Of a stretch of DNA of 64,000 nucleotides, positions 43,476-56,504 are shown one piece after another. Position 1 is the first letter of the stretch, and every line of letters begins with the position of its first letter. The stretch covers positions 55,377,693 to 55,441,692 of the forward strand of contig CM028379.1 of the NCBI GenBank assembly GCA_013146195.2. Reading direction: 5' to 3'. The notes beneath the pieces are model-generated. The model was not told the DNA's origin. It worked only from the letters and a program-made list of their open reading frames with translations, and did no database searches. The DNA comes from Codonopsis lanceolata (taxonomy: Eukaryota; Streptophyta; Magnoliopsida; Asterales; Campanulaceae). The translations under genes were made by a program, and so were the position numbers.

Positions 43476-45846
43476 TGGATTATGATTGTAATCCCAAAGA
43501 AGATGAAAATGCTAACAAAAATGATTATTTTCAGGTAATATTTTTTAATTGAAGATGGAAAATCCTGATAACAAAAGTTCGAGAAAACATGTACATAATG
43601 CTCTGGTAAGTATAAGAAAGAAGAAAATGAGAAATAAATCAAAAATTGAGTATTTTTTACATGAGATGAGTCGACGTTGATATCTTTTCTGGTTTAGGTC
43701 AAAGAGCGTTGGCAAAAACAAAGTTGTTTTGACTGATGTTATATTTGCTCATCCGAAGGCTGAAGAGATGTTAGCCTTATTTTCGTATGTTCTTCTTATG
43801 AATGCAACATACAACTATGCAAGACTAATAAATATGACTTGTCGTTATTGGAAATCATCAGAGTTACATCTACGGGGAAGAACTATCATGTTGCATTTGA
43901 ATATTTGAAAAATGAGAAAAGTGAAACATTCACTTGGGCATTACATCGGCTATGTGCTTTATTAGTTCATTTTCACCCACCGGATGTCATTGTCACGGAT
44001 AAGGAGCTGGCTCTCATGAATGCAATTCGAGATTACTTTTCAACGTCTCAACATATGTTGTGTAAGAGACACATATCTAAGGATGTCACGAAGTATGTAA
44101 GGAACCTGTTGGAAAAGAAAAGTTATGCAACATTATTTATGAAGCGGTGGACGGATTTAGTTTAGTCGAAAACTGAGGAAGAATACTTTATACATTGTCA
44201 ATTGATGGAGAATTCGTAGGGAAATGTTGAGCTAGTTGTTCGGTATGTTAATTCGATGTGGTTGGAGCTGTATAAGGATAGATTTGTTTGTGCTTGGACG
44301 AAAGATTACATACATTTCAACAATCAAATGACGAACATGTAAAACTTATACGTTTGTGAATGCAATAGATTTATTATTTATGAACATTTTGTAAATTTTT
44401 ATAACTGTGCAATATGTTACAGAGTTGAGAGTGTACACTCCCAGTTGAAGAGATGGTTATACACGTCAGCTGGGGGTTTCGATCATATATTCGATCAAAT
44501 CCACGATGCTATCAAGCTTCAGATCAATGAGATCTTGACTCTATTTGAAAGGTCTTTGAGTGTAGCCAATCTTTTGACTAATCAAATTTTATTCTCAGCC
44601 GACTGAGATTTAAGGTATCATCTCATGCCATTGAGTTGCTACAATACAAATGGAATTTGACCCAGTGTATAGACGAGCCAGTTGAGGGTGATTCTAAGAA
44701 GTGTGGGTGTTTGTTGAATACAAGTTATGGCTTACCATGTAGTTTTGAAATGTGGCACATGTCGTAGAAAATGTCCTGATTGAACCCCATGATATCCATG
44801 TGTTTTGGAGAACGTTGTCTATGGACGGAGTTCAAGATATGAGTACGTCAAGGAGTCTGCGGCTGATTTGATTAAAAAAAAGCCTTTCATCAGATATGGA
44901 CGAGACTCCGGAATCGCAACAATATCACTAAGCCAGACAGTATTTCGATGTTGTACATCCCCCAACTAACATTTCTGAACCAGAAATAGTGCGACACAAA
45001 GGGCGTCCAAAGAAGAACTCAACAAAGAGAGTCTTCTCAGGTTTAAAAATGTTAAATGTTTACGCCACATTACTTTTTACATTTCTTTATAGTAAATGCT
45101 TTATGCTTTAATGTTTATAATTGTCACCTAACCCTACAGAATAAACAAGCTACGAACATGCTAACTGTCAACCAAAAAGAGAATCCGGATGTAGAGGTAG
45201 AGGTAAACGTAGAAGAAGAGGAAGATGTCGTATTTCATTAGCAACGATAGGTAATTCAATTCTATACACTTCTGAGCTTCCACCATTGATGATCACTTTT
45301 ATATCAAGTGTTGTAGATGTCAAACCAGATGGAAATTGTGATTTTCGAGTTATTGCCTACTTTATTTATCACGACGAAGAAAAATGAGATCAGGTGCGTA
45401 ATGACTTGATGTAGGAACTTACCGTGTACTAGGACTTCTACGCTGCCATCAACTTTTTGGAAGGTGACATTGAAGAGTCTTACCAACTATGTAATTGACA
45501 TACTTCTCCAGCTCCATACCATCATTGGTTGAGTCTGGGCATGCTCGGATATGTGATTACTACATGGCATCAGAGGATTGTGACTTGTTTATGTAATATA
45601 CCGATTGGTTACAATACATGGTTGTCGTTGCAAGGATGGCCTATTGATGGACAACCGCCAACCACAAGTATTGACATTAGGTGGGTCAATACAAACCACT
45701 TCATAACACTTGAGATGAAACATTCTAGTCCCCTCCCTCGTCTACCGATGCAACCGAGGAGGGAAGATTCTAGTGACAAAACAATATGACATTGGTTGCC
45801 AAATTGGCGTGATCGGTTTACTACTTACCTTAGTGTAGAGAGTTAA
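43475..45846 (+). pseudogene. MULE transposase with C-terminal OTU protease (broken)
   Basis: The start MDYDCNPKEDENANKNDYFQ is followed by two likely introns and a deletion of the usual N-terminal region. The transposase core reads FAHPKAEEMLALFSYVLLMN, ATYNYA, then after a frameshift SLLEIIRVTSTGKNYHVAFE, PDVIVTDKELALMNAIRD and HMLCKRHI, matching the MULE transposase domain of the FAR1/MuDR type. The first catalytic Asp (normally ...MDSTY) is Asn here. Then come RVESVHSQLKRWLYTSAGGF, a SWIM-like KCGCLLNTSYGLPC and a basic KGRPKKNSTKR. From about 45310 an OTU cysteine-protease domain follows: VDVKPDGNCDFRVIA with the DGNC catalytic box, SPAPYHHW, and WVNTNHFITLEM with the catalytic His. Several stops break it. 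Confidence 0.82.
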
Positions 45847-46214
45847 TTGTTATTTATTAATAGTTTAGGGGCTTGACTGTTACTTTTTCATATTAGTGTG
45901 TAAAACATTATTTAATTATGGGGGTTAATTGTTATTTGTTTCTAAAGTTTATAGTCATAACTATTACTTTTGCAAAGTTTAGGGGTTAATTGTTATTTAT
46001 TAATAGTTTAGGGGCTTAACTGTTACTTTTTTATATTAATGTGTAAAACATGATTTAATTATGGGGGTTAATTATTATTTGTTTCCAAAGTTTAGGGTCT
46101 TAATTGTTACGTTTGCAAAGTTTAGGGGGGTTAATTATTATTTATTAATAGTTTAGGGATTAACTATTACTTTTTCATATTAATGTGTAAAACATTATTT
46201 AATTATGGGGGTTA
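45842..46214. repeat. 143-145 bp tandem repeat, about 2.6 copies
   Basis: Units start at 45842, 45985 and 46130, each with GTTAATTGTTATTTATTAAT and AATGTGTAAAACATTATTTA variants. It lies between the convergent transposase-OTU and PMD genes. Confidence 0.88.
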
Positions 46215-46282
46215 ATGAGTAAATAAAATACATCACATTGGTGTTCAAATAATATACATCACAATAAAGTCGAAATAAAATA

Positions 46283-46540
46283 CTCCCTCCGTCCCTAAAT
46301 AATCGTCTGGGTTGACCCGACGCACAGTTTAAGAAAAAATAATTGACTTGATTATTTATATTGGTTTAATGTGTAGTTTCCTTTAATGTCCATGTATATG
46401 TGGCCCATAATTAAAGTAGAGTGAAAAAGTAAAGGTAAAGTAGTAAAAGTGATGTTCTAAAAAGGTAAGTTTCAAAGTGGACAATTATTTTGGGACGGAC
46501 GAAAAAGGAAAGGAGGACGATAATTTAGGGACGGAGGGAG
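46283..46540. mobile_element. Stowaway MITE, 258 bp
   Basis: CTCCCTCCGTCCCTAAATAA and its inverse at the right end, with TA at 46281-46282 and 46541-46542. Nearly the same sequence as the copies at 62110-62367 and 62841-63091. It inserted at the 3' side of the PMD gene. Confidence 0.92.
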
Positions 46541-46599
46541 TACAACACAATGGTGTCCAAATAAAATACATCACCAAAACATAAATACCATAAAGTATA

Positions 46600-48720
46600 T
46601 CACAAAACATCCTGAAACTGTTGAACAATTTCGTCAACAGTATCCGTATAAGTACCCTGGACCACAAGTGCATCTCGCCTGGAATTATGGAGTGCTCTAC
46701 ACTAAGTATAGGTTCGACTCGATCCTCAACTGATCCACGCGCATATGCGGCAGCTCTCGATGGATGAGATGGCCTTTGGAATGTCCTATGTGACGGCTGA
46801 CCGCAATCGTGGGTGATCCACAATGGTTGATGATCCCCCATCGCCTCAGTTTCATCATCATCATCACCCGGTGGCATCACACGATAATGTGTCCGCTCCT
46901 GAAACCACGTCTCATAACCATCTACGGTCTCTGACGGAAAGTTGGCTAACCTTGATCCGACCTTCCTGGGGTTTACAGAATGATGCTCCCATTGTTGGAA
47001 ATTACGAGGCATCTCATCATGGACACAAATGTACTTCTAAGTTTTGGACCTCTATAAACCTTTGTTGGTAGGAATACATGGCCGGGAATCATTTGGATAT
47101 ATCCAAACTGTCTCAAGTAGCAATTGAGCATGTATGGCTCGGTAATTTTACGGCAATGAATTATGCCCGAGAATAGACTGATCGGTACCTCTTGTGATGG
47201 CCTACGGGTAAAAGGAGTCCATATAACCTGCAATGACAAATATTAATATAAATAACTTAACATGTTTACTTTTATTTTATATATTATTTAAAAATGATAA
47301 ATACTTATGGCATTAATAGTAATCCGATCGTGGACTCTCTGATGCTCCAACAAAGTCTCAGGATCATCTCTTCTACCACTGAGAGAAGAGACCCATCTCT
47401 TAGCGTATGGCTCTTGAGGCGTCCATGTCGATGAACAACTTGGTCTAAATTGAGGAAAGTGTTCATAGATCCAAGCCTACAATAAAATAACGTCAAATAA
47501 AATAATTTAAACATTAATGTATCCAAGCGTGACTGGAAATATCAGAGATATTCAACACATACGGTAGATAATGAATATTTACCCAATTTGATGACTTGTC
47601 CATGATCAACGTCGTCCCCATCAACCACAACAAATAACTGGTCGCCCTCGGTTGAGCTGCAACATCCTTGCCACCCAAATATTTTTGCAATGTCAAAAAT
47701 TTAATACCACTTCCCTTCACCTCACCTTCCACCTTGGTAGTACCCATGTGTAGGAGAATGGCTAGAGATTACTTGATCAGAGCTAACTTGCTACTTGCCA
47801 AAATGGGTTTCACTGCAACTGGGATCTGTAAAATGTAATGCACATTATGTAATGTCAATGTCATCTCCCCGAACGACAAATGGAAACTGTTGGTTTCCAG
47901 CTGCCATCATTTGACAAAAGCTAATATCAACGACATGTTTAGGTGCTGGAACATGCCCTCCCTCAAGTGTACCAAGTTACATAGGGTGATCCACTAAATA
48001 GTGAGAATATCGTGTATGTTCCACGATAATGTTGTTCGGCGGTCCACGGAGCTATGACAACTCAATACTAGCCTTTCATGTTGGACATAATGAAATAATA
48101 GATTATCAATATTAAAACAATACTACATAGTCAATATAATAAATTTGAGTCAATACTAAAGACTCAATATAATTACCTCACCATTCCATATTGCAGATGC
48201 AATATGGCCACAAAATCCAGTAAGTAACTCCTTGTTCTCGAGTCCACCTCCATGTGGCTCCATCAACATTCAACCATACCCATAATCTTGGTCATCTGAA
48301 TCATCATTGTCATCATCACCACCATCACCATGACTTCCTACTCTTCCTCTGCTAGGTTCTCGGTCCCCTCTCTGTCGTCGACCTCCACCCAAATCCTTCC
48401 TATTCTCCTCATCCTCATCAACTAAATGATGGCTATGTCATAGTGCTCTAAATACATCAGTACTCATCAGACCCTTCCCACGCTCGTGTACCATCCTCGA
48501 ACTACCACTCGCACCACCCACACCACTACCACCCACGCCACCCATGCCACCCATATCACCCATCATGTTTAATGAGGCTTCTATCTCCTTGTCCTCTCTC
48601 GTAATAGGTGAATGCGCTCTCTCCCTCAGTGGAGCATTATAAGGAGGCTCAAATGGAATATCGTTGCCATCGGTGGGGTCTGGAGTCCTCCTATCATCTC
48701 CATGAATGGGGTCCACATAT
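46600..48720 (-). pseudogene. plant mobile domain (PMD) gene (broken)
   Basis: Minus strand. A disordered N-terminus rich in Gly and Asp (GGMGGVGGSGVGGASGSS; DGGDDDNDDSDD) leads to NKELLTGFCGHIASAIWNG (about 48185-48245), where PMD proteins usually start their domain. After a probable intron come ETNSFHLSFGEMTLTLHNV (about 47850-47910), TSYLLWLMGTTLIMDKSSN, WTPFTRRPSQEVP and YLRQFGYIQMIPG (about 47083-47122). This is the order of the aminotransferase-like plant mobile domain (MAIN/MAIL1 and the long-form PP7-like group). Host members act in gene silencing and development, and TE-borne copies are known. Stops and frame changes show decay. It faces the transposase gene. Confidence 0.75.
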
Positions 48721-48879
48721 AAGCACCCTCATCAACCTCATTAGTGGATGTATGTGCCTGATCAACGGCTTTCCTACATGAAGAAGCAGTCACAACCCTG
48801 TTACGTACCCTACACAAATCATCCTCTGCCTGTGCCAGACCGTTCCCTCGTCGACCTCCGAGTTCCAAATATTTCAAAC

Positions 48880-49478
48880 AATAATTACAACTTAAGTTAT
48901 GAAGTGATAACTTATCTATAAAAACATATTAGCTAAGTTTTTTTTAAACATGTTTTCCAAAAAACAAACAAAACACCCGTTACAAAGTATCGGTTTTTGT
49001 TAAAAACAACCGCTACTTACTTGCGGCAGTGTTATGAAATACACACTACTATTTAGCGGTTGTTTTGTGTCTGAGCCACTGACGAATATCGGTAGTATCA
49101 CCTAACAACTATTGTGCCCTAGCGGATGATTTAGCCGAATTGGAAAAAAAAACAAGGAAATGACAAAACACAATAGATTGAACAAGAAATTGGAAAAGCT
49201 AATTCAAACAACAAATTGAACAACAACTTTGGACAACAAATTGAAACAACACTGAGAGAGTGAGAAAGAAGACTGAGACCGTACCTTTTGAAAATTCAAC
49301 TATTGTTGGTTTCTAAGAGATCTTCGCAGAGAGAGAGAGAGAGAGTGAGAGGGCCAGTAGAGAGAGAGATTCACAATTCACAAAGAGAGAGAGAGAGAGA
49401 GAGAGAGATAGTGTCGGAGAAAAGTTTCTATAGAGAAGAGGAGGGGAAGGGAACATGAAGGGTTGAGGGAGAAGTTAT
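48880..49478 (-). other. upstream region of the PMD gene and MULE right subterminal DNA
   Basis: Holds GA-rich tracts (49332-49350, 49385-49408), which read as CT-rich leader on the PMD strand. The last bases (about 49430-49478) continue the right inverted repeat interrupted by the LTR element. No other gene was seen. Confidence 0.55.
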
Positions 49479-50396
49479 TGTAGACACCCCAAATTCGTAC
49501 CCCTAATTTATAATTTCCTATAAAATATTATTACAGAGTGAAAAATGGACTAAACAATACTTTTAAAATGTTTCAAAGGGCCAAAACGTCAAAAGAAACT
49601 GAAAAGGGCTCGAAAGGACGAAAGAAGGACAGAAGGGCGGGAAAGGGTAGATTTTTTGAAAGGAAATCAAGACGGGGTGCCGCACCCAAATCAATCATGC
49701 AACACCTTGTTTTGCTCCTACTCCAGCTGCTGCAAACTTCAACGTTTTCCGAAGGAACTGCCTCTATCGGTAGCTCAACCCTCTCAATGCCTATAAAAGG
49801 AGGCATCCCCTTCTCATTTTCAGGACCCCAAGAGCAACGCAAAGAAGTTCTCTCTCTCTCTCTCTCCTTACTGAAGCCTCGCAGCTGGGCTGCCAAGAAG
49901 CCTGGCACAGCCTTTGCCCAACCTCCTTGCCCCAGCAAGCCTTTAACCAAAACGTCCTTGCCCCAGTAAGCCTAGCAACTTAAAATCCAACACTGTCGTT
50001 ACCCTGCCGAAATTTTTCCAAAACACACATTCGCATACACACAACAACAACAACAACGCAACAAAAAGACTTTGTTTCTCGGAAGGACATGTGAAGCACA
50101 CGAAAATTGCCTAAGCCTAGGCGTACCGGGTTCAGACACTCACACTCCAAGAGGTAAGTTCTGTCCCCGTAGTTATTTATTTCAGTTGGTTAATAAAAAT
50201 GTAATATATATATATATATATATATTTAGCATATTATTATTAATGGTTTGTTTTCTTGTCTGTTTAATTTTGGTGTAAAAAATGTTTTTGTTTAGTTAGT
50301 TTTTTTTTTATTTTTTTATAATAATGTAAATAATTGTTATTTTGTTTTCTTAAGCATATTATTTTTGTTTATAAAGTAGTATAAAATAATGTACAT
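49479..50396 (+). repeat. truncated 5' LTR of the gag-only element
   Basis: Matches the 3' LTR from TGTAGACACC through ATAATGTACATA, then departs from it. TATAAAA at 49792-49798 is the likely promoter, followed by a (CT)n tract. The (TA)n at 50204-50226 corresponds to the longer CA/TA tract in the 3' copy. Confidence 0.82.
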
Positions 50397-50689
50397 ACCA
50401 ACTCCCTGAGCCATACCTTCTCATACACTACCTTCAACCCTTTCCTCAGAAACCTGGCTCGGACCTGGAAAGGGAGGGATAACACAGGTCGTTTGATAAG
50501 AAATTTGAGTACAAGTATATAGATTAGTTCGGAAAATACATATTTGGGTACAAGTACAGAGATCAGTTCGGAAAATACAGATTTGGGTAGAATGACTCCT
50601 GAAGATGAACATACTTATATAGGTACCGATACAGGGGCTCCTGGGTATGCTCATACTCTTGCAATGCAACATTGGATGGATCAGAACTA

Positions 50690-53640
50690 GGGTGCACACA
50701 CTAAGCACCTAATGGGCCGCATAGTAGCCCTCATGCAAAGCTTGAGGCCGGACTTTGGAAACACTTCTTCCCATGTAGAACCCCATGTGACATCAACTTC
50801 AAACACTCCTCCAAATACCAACTCTCCTTACCAAAGCACCAACCACCTTGTCCAAAACGCCAATATCCCATAGCAGAGCCTAGGTGGTCTTCCTTTTCCA
50901 CCACTAGTTCAATTCAAAATAGCCTGCATGTACATCCCATTGGCTATGTCCCACAGGGAAAAGTTACAACCTACCTCTCATTCAATGATTTTGTCATCAA
51001 GCAGGAGCTGCAAATATTGCACCCCCTACAATGCCTACCAAACATCACAACCAACTTCAGAAATGAATCGCACTACAGCGAATCCCTTGAATGCATACAA
51101 TACATCTCTAGACCCACCCTTCTCAAAGGTCGAGTCGGATGTCAAAAATCTTAAAAATTTATGCTCAAAATCCTGAACAAATGAGAGTTTTTTACACGAT
51201 CATTGACCCTGAAAGCATCAGCTATTCTACCGTTGAAATTTAAAATGCCGGAGATTAAGAAGTTTGATGGAACTGGTTGCCCTATCTCCTACCTAAAGTC
51301 ATACACCACAACAATGCAATCAATGGGTGCTAGTTTTGAAGTAATGACGTCCAATTTCCACTTAACCTTAGTTGGTATTGCAAAAAAAAATGGCTCATGC
51401 TAGCAGATAACAATACGATTACTACTTGGGATCAAATGGCCAAAGAATTTCAAATGATATACAAAGATAATAGCAGCTCTGAAAATAAGAGAGAGCTTGA
51501 GTCATGCATCCAGAGGGAAAAGGAGACCTGAGCAGATTTTGCAGTCAGGTGGAAAAAGAAAATTGAGCAAACCTTAGAGAGGTCTGACCCGATTGAATCA
51601 TCCCGGTTTGTTTTATAAAGAACCTCCTGCTAGTTTATTTTGAACACATGAGGTATCTTTCATATGGAGATTTCAATGCCACAGTTGAAGTAGGAATCTG
51701 CATAGATGAAGAAGTACTGGTGTGTTATAAATTACCTCGCAAGTGCACGAGTCAACCGGAGTATAGTTGTGTGGAAGCAAGGGTCGAATCATAGAGATTT
51801 GAGTTTTGATTAAAACTAAATTTAACTAATCTAGCAAATAAAACAATAAGTATCTAGTAGGGTTTAAGTTTTAGAAAGTAATAACATAATCTAATTAACA
51901 AAACATGTAAAATATGAGATAAATCAAGATTTGTAAACCGCCTAGGAATTGGGATTCACTAGTATCTACTCTCATCTTATGTTCGTATAACTTATGTATC
52001 AATCAATTAAGGGTTCGTTCACTAATGTAATGATTGAGACGCTTGGATCACGATTTGTAATGCTTAGTACCCCACTTTGGGTGTGCTTTATTGATCTGTA
52101 CATACAGTAATTAAGGGTCCATTAAGTACACGAAGAACACACGCGAACCTAGATCTATACCTTAGCCCGATCAGAAAATCAGAAAGATCTATTTATCAAT
52201 TAGGGTGGTCAATGTTTAACTTATGCATTCGGATCGTGCAGCTCATTATACCCAAGAGCCTACAAATTCACTAACGCAACCATTATGAAAGAGTTTCAAT
52301 GCCAGCCATAGATAATCTAATTAATAAAAAATAATTGATTGAATAGAATTTAATATTAGAACATAGGAATTCAATACAAATTACCTCCAATTCGTAGATT
52401 ATGAGGTTAGTTCACCATAATTGAAAGTATAAAACCTTGAACAATTCTTGGAGAATCCTTCTTTATAGACAAAGAAAAATAATATAAAACTTCTCTCCCC
52501 TTTTTCTAACCTAAGAGGGAGATATTTATACATAATAATTGTACAACAACTAGGGTAAATGGGAACAAAGCAATAAAACCCTAAAAGAAGACTAAAGTAG
52601 CCGCCCCTCTTTTCCTTGGAAGAAAACTCACGACTAAATTAGGATGAAAAAAGCTGATTTTCAGCTTTAGCCATCAAGTTTCCAGAATTTTCACTTTGGT
52701 CCCTGAAGTTCTTTAATTCAGCATAACGTGCCTATATTTTGCAAAATTGTTCCTTGAATCCATGAAACTATAAAACAAAAACTAAACATGTATTAGACAA
52801 CAAAAACCTCAAGAAATAGCATAATTTAAGCCGGAATAATACTATATAAATGAGTATAAAGCTCATTCATCTAATACATACATGGTTCCTAAAAATTGAT
52901 ACACTTCCAAGTTCATTCTGCTACACTAAAGTAAAGGAAGCACCTACGGTAGAAATCAACGTTGTTGGAGATATTTATGCGACCGATGCATACAGTAATG
53001 TACCATTTTCTTATAGAGTAGATGAGTCAATCAACGTTGTGGAGGGAGGAAGCAATACCAATCGCAACACAATAGAAAGATATCAGTGAAATGAAAGAAA
53101 ATTTGATGAACTCTATGCGCCGACGTCGATAATCTTTCGAGGTTTTCTAGCTCAGGGAATCCTGAGACCATTGGAAGGTTACAAACCTCCAAACCCATTA
53201 CCTTCCAAATGGGATAACTCCCAATATTGTGAATACCACCAAAGCAACGATCATCCTACCGACAATTGTTCGACCCTTTAACGTGCCATTCAGAGACTTA
53301 TCGATAGCGAAGTCATTGAGAAACCGCACCCAATGCCAAACATGGTGAATAATCCACAATGAAATCAATGTGATTGATCCTAGTGAAAATGGGAAGATCT
53401 GCCTGCCAGCTCAGTTTAAGAATAATGATGCATCTCTACCATATATGGCCATCCCTCTATCTTCAAAGAAGAAATATTTTATGACATGCTCTCATGAAGT
53501 GATATATTAAACAATGGTCAAGCATCACCCCGAGAAACAACATTGAGAAAGCTACTTAGATAGGGCAAGATGTCATTACAAGAGGTTGTTGGTCACTATA
53601 GGATAGGGAAATCCCTTGAGGCTCATAGAACCTCAGAATA
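50690..53640 (+). pseudogene. Ty3/gypsy gag (broken, interrupted)
   Basis: LPLKFKMPEIKKFDGTGCPI and SYLKSYTTTMQSMGA (about 51230-51330) match the gypsy gag capsid start. After an insertion (51723-52882) the frame continues VKEAPTVEINVVGDIY, then RPLEGYKPPNPLP and YCEYHQSNDHPTDNC, a C-H-H-C nucleic-acid-binding motif typical of this gag type. Many stops and frameshifts are present. No pol follows. Confidence 0.75.
51723..52882. mobile_element. solo LTR (1160 bp) inside gag
   Basis: Begins TGTTATAAATTACCTCGCAA and ends CTAATACATACA. Flanking TGGTG (51718-51722) and TGGTT (52883-52887) agree at 4 of 5, and gag text resumes on the far side. The CGCAAGTGCACGAGTC motif is common in plant LTRs. Confidence 0.6.
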
Positions 53641-54369
53641 CCCTTTTGTATATACCCACAAACCCTTTTATCTTTGAACCTCCTTTCGCCAAATAAAGTC
53701 CCTTGAACGTAACTTCTTGTTTCTTGTTCAAACTCAGTTTCAACTTTCGTGTGTCCTTTCCTTCAATGTTATCCAAATCGCTTCATCTTGAGTGTCCCTT
53801 GACCGATATTCTTCTAAAAACTAACGAATTAACTCATTCGAAAATGTAATAACTTTTAAACACAAGTTAATGATGAGTCATTTTGAAGATATGGACCCAC
53901 AAACCATTAACACATAAAATTTAAAGCATGTAATTTGTCTAGACGAGGATCACCTTCGACCCATTGCGTCTGAGGTTTCAATAGCATACTAGCGCTTTCA
54001 ACCATACACAAAAACCTCTTCCGGATCCCAAAACATCCTAGGCCCAAAACTATGTTCAAAAACCAAATATGCACACCAGACCTTTCCCTAGGCCCAACTT
54101 ATACCAAATCACATCCATACCCCAAGCCTTGTCCAATTTATACCAAACCCTTTTTTGAAAACTCAAACCTGGCCAAAAGCCAAGATTTTGTGTCTTCAAT
54201 AAACCAAAGAGTCATCTTCATGATCCAACTTCCCAAAAACTGGGGGCTCCTCAACCCTTATATCTACCAAGAATAAACATTCCTCTGCTCCGAACAGAGA
54301 GAGAATACATTCTTCAAGTACCTTTGTTATAATGCTCCAAGAGGCAAGGAAAAAAAGAGAAAGAAAAAT
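53641..54369 (+). other. non-coding interior of the gag-only element
   Basis: No protein domain recognised. Stops occur in all plus frames where pol would be expected. Confidence 0.55.
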
Positions 54370-54660
54370 GCTCGCTAGTATGAAAACCCGCAAGGGTGAC
54401 CTAGGCAAAAGTCAAAGCGACAAAAAAAGAAGAAGAGAAAACCACTTACTAGGACGAAAACCCACAAGGGAGGTCTAGGCAAAAGTTAGAGCGACAAAAA
54501 ATGAAGAAGATAAAAATGCTTGTTAGGACGAAAACCCGCAAGGGCGGCCTAGGTAAAAGTTAGAGTGACAAAAAAAAAAAGAAAAAAAAACGCTCGTTAG
54601 GATGAAAACATGCAATGGCGACCTAGGCAAAAACTAAGAGCATAAAAAAAAAATACCCTC
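54370..54660 (+). repeat. 74 bp tandem repeat, about four copies
   Basis: Units contain TAGGACGAAAACCCGCAAGG, GCGGCCTAGGCAAAAG and an A-rich tail. Such repeats are seen in non-coding parts of Tat-type elements. Confidence 0.85.
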
Positions 54661-56504
54661 TGGAGCAAAACCCTCATTTGTCCACTTTTTTCTCTTACAC
54701 AGCTTGTTGGAGCCTCTCTGGGAAAATTGACACATGTCCACTTCTTCAATGTGGAACAAAGCTAAGGCCCAACCATATCTATGACCAAGTCCAAAAACTA
54801 ATCTCCCATCCAAAACTGCAGCCTAAAAGCCAACCAACGATCACTTTTGATCGCCCTTCCAACAATAAACAACTCCGTGGCCCAAAAGATTTTCAAATCA
54901 AAGGACAATCAAACCCTCAACCCTAAAACCAATCCAAACCCAAACACTTCAACCATACATCCCAACCCAGTTGTCACCTATAGCTCTATTTCAATCGGTT
55001 ATAATGTGATCTGAGTCAAAGACAAAACTCCTTGCTAACTCACACAAAATCATCAAAAGATAATTATCAAGTAGGGTCCATAACCCACCGATCTGGTGAT
55101 ACTCGGTGATAGGGCAAGCTTTGGATCCCAACTATTTTTTTGTTCATTAGAATCGTTTTCTTTTCTTCAAACATACTCACGTTTTTCGATTTTCCCTCCA
55201 ATTGAGTCTTTCTAGGGTTGTCCCCTATTCATTTCTTTCCAGGGGCGGTCCCCTATTCATTTCTTTCTAAGGCTGTTTCCCCATTCATTTTTACAAAACT
55301 TGTCAATCAAGGCTTCTAGGGGCTTTCTTGCCCTATCTTACAAAATTTGTTGATTGAATCACCCTGGGGCTTCTCCCCACTAAACTCATGAGTTTTGCTC
55401 CTACAGTCACCTATCTCATGTTCCTAGAGCTACGGGTCGATAGTAACGAAAAAAGACACTATGGTCGAGAAATCGTTGAAAATGTCATTCTCACTAAAAG
55501 CGAGGTAGAGAAAGTTATTTTTGGGACATCGCAACTCCTCCTACAAGGGATGCTTACTATGAAGAGGCCCCGTTTGAGCTCATGGATATCACAGATAGTC
55601 CATTGCAGAATTGGTACATCACTATAGGATCTTTTTGAATACTGCAAATCTGAGGGATCATTTCGGATACACTTTGCCCATATCTTCCCTTTTTTGTGTT
55701 AGATTGGTCATCTACCAGCTTCTATCCAGGGATCAATTGGATTGGCTACTTCCGCACCCCTTTTATTTGGCATCGCGCCAGTGTTTGTAGGTTTTGTCAA
55801 ATCTTGCTGCCTAACTGCTGTGTTGTCTTGTCAGATGGGCCCGATTTCAAACCTCCTTTTTCTTCCTTTGCTGAAAGCCATAATGACCGAAAGAAAAACA
55901 TTTGCAAGGATCTTCGTTGAAATTCTTCATTGATAAAACCCCCCAAATGCCAAAAATACCAGATACATAAAAAAAACAACATCAGCCTCTTCACTTACTA
56001 GCTAGGAAGGACAGTGTACATTTGTGAAAGACAATGTCTTTTATTCTGTTACATAATAATGTCTTTCTTTTATTCTTTCAAAAGTACACAAATTTCTTTC
56101 AAAAAAATGAGTTTTTTTTCCATTAACATGTCAATATAGCTTGCATTTTTATATCTTATGAAGTATTTGTCACATCGGCCCCTATGCAAGATGCATATCT
56201 TCTACCAGCACCCTCCAAGGACCGTGGACACCAATCTCCATCAAGACTTACCGAAGTTGCGAAACAAAGCATCGCCAATGGCCCTGCAATTCAAATCATG
56301 TCAACAAATCCTTGCCAATCCTCACCCGAGCTCGGCCAAAGTGCTTCCAATAGCCCTATCATCCCACATGGGCAACACATCTTTCCATCGGCCCTATGGG
56401 ATAATTGACTAGGGGGTTACTTTTAAAGCATTCTTAGCAGTGCCACCAATGGCTTTGCAATCCAATCAACAATGACACTTATCAGCAAGTGTCATAGACA
56501 CATC
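54661..56504 (+). other. non-coding interior, no domain recognised
   Basis: Includes short repeats around TCCCCTATTCATTTCTTTC (55220-55290). Open frames at 55388-55627 and 56158-56412 match nothing I know. Confidence 0.5.

Noticed and set aside
49538..49969. 143- and 125-residue open frames on both strands
   Set aside because: Both are inside the 5' LTR; the matching region of the 3' LTR does not keep the frames.
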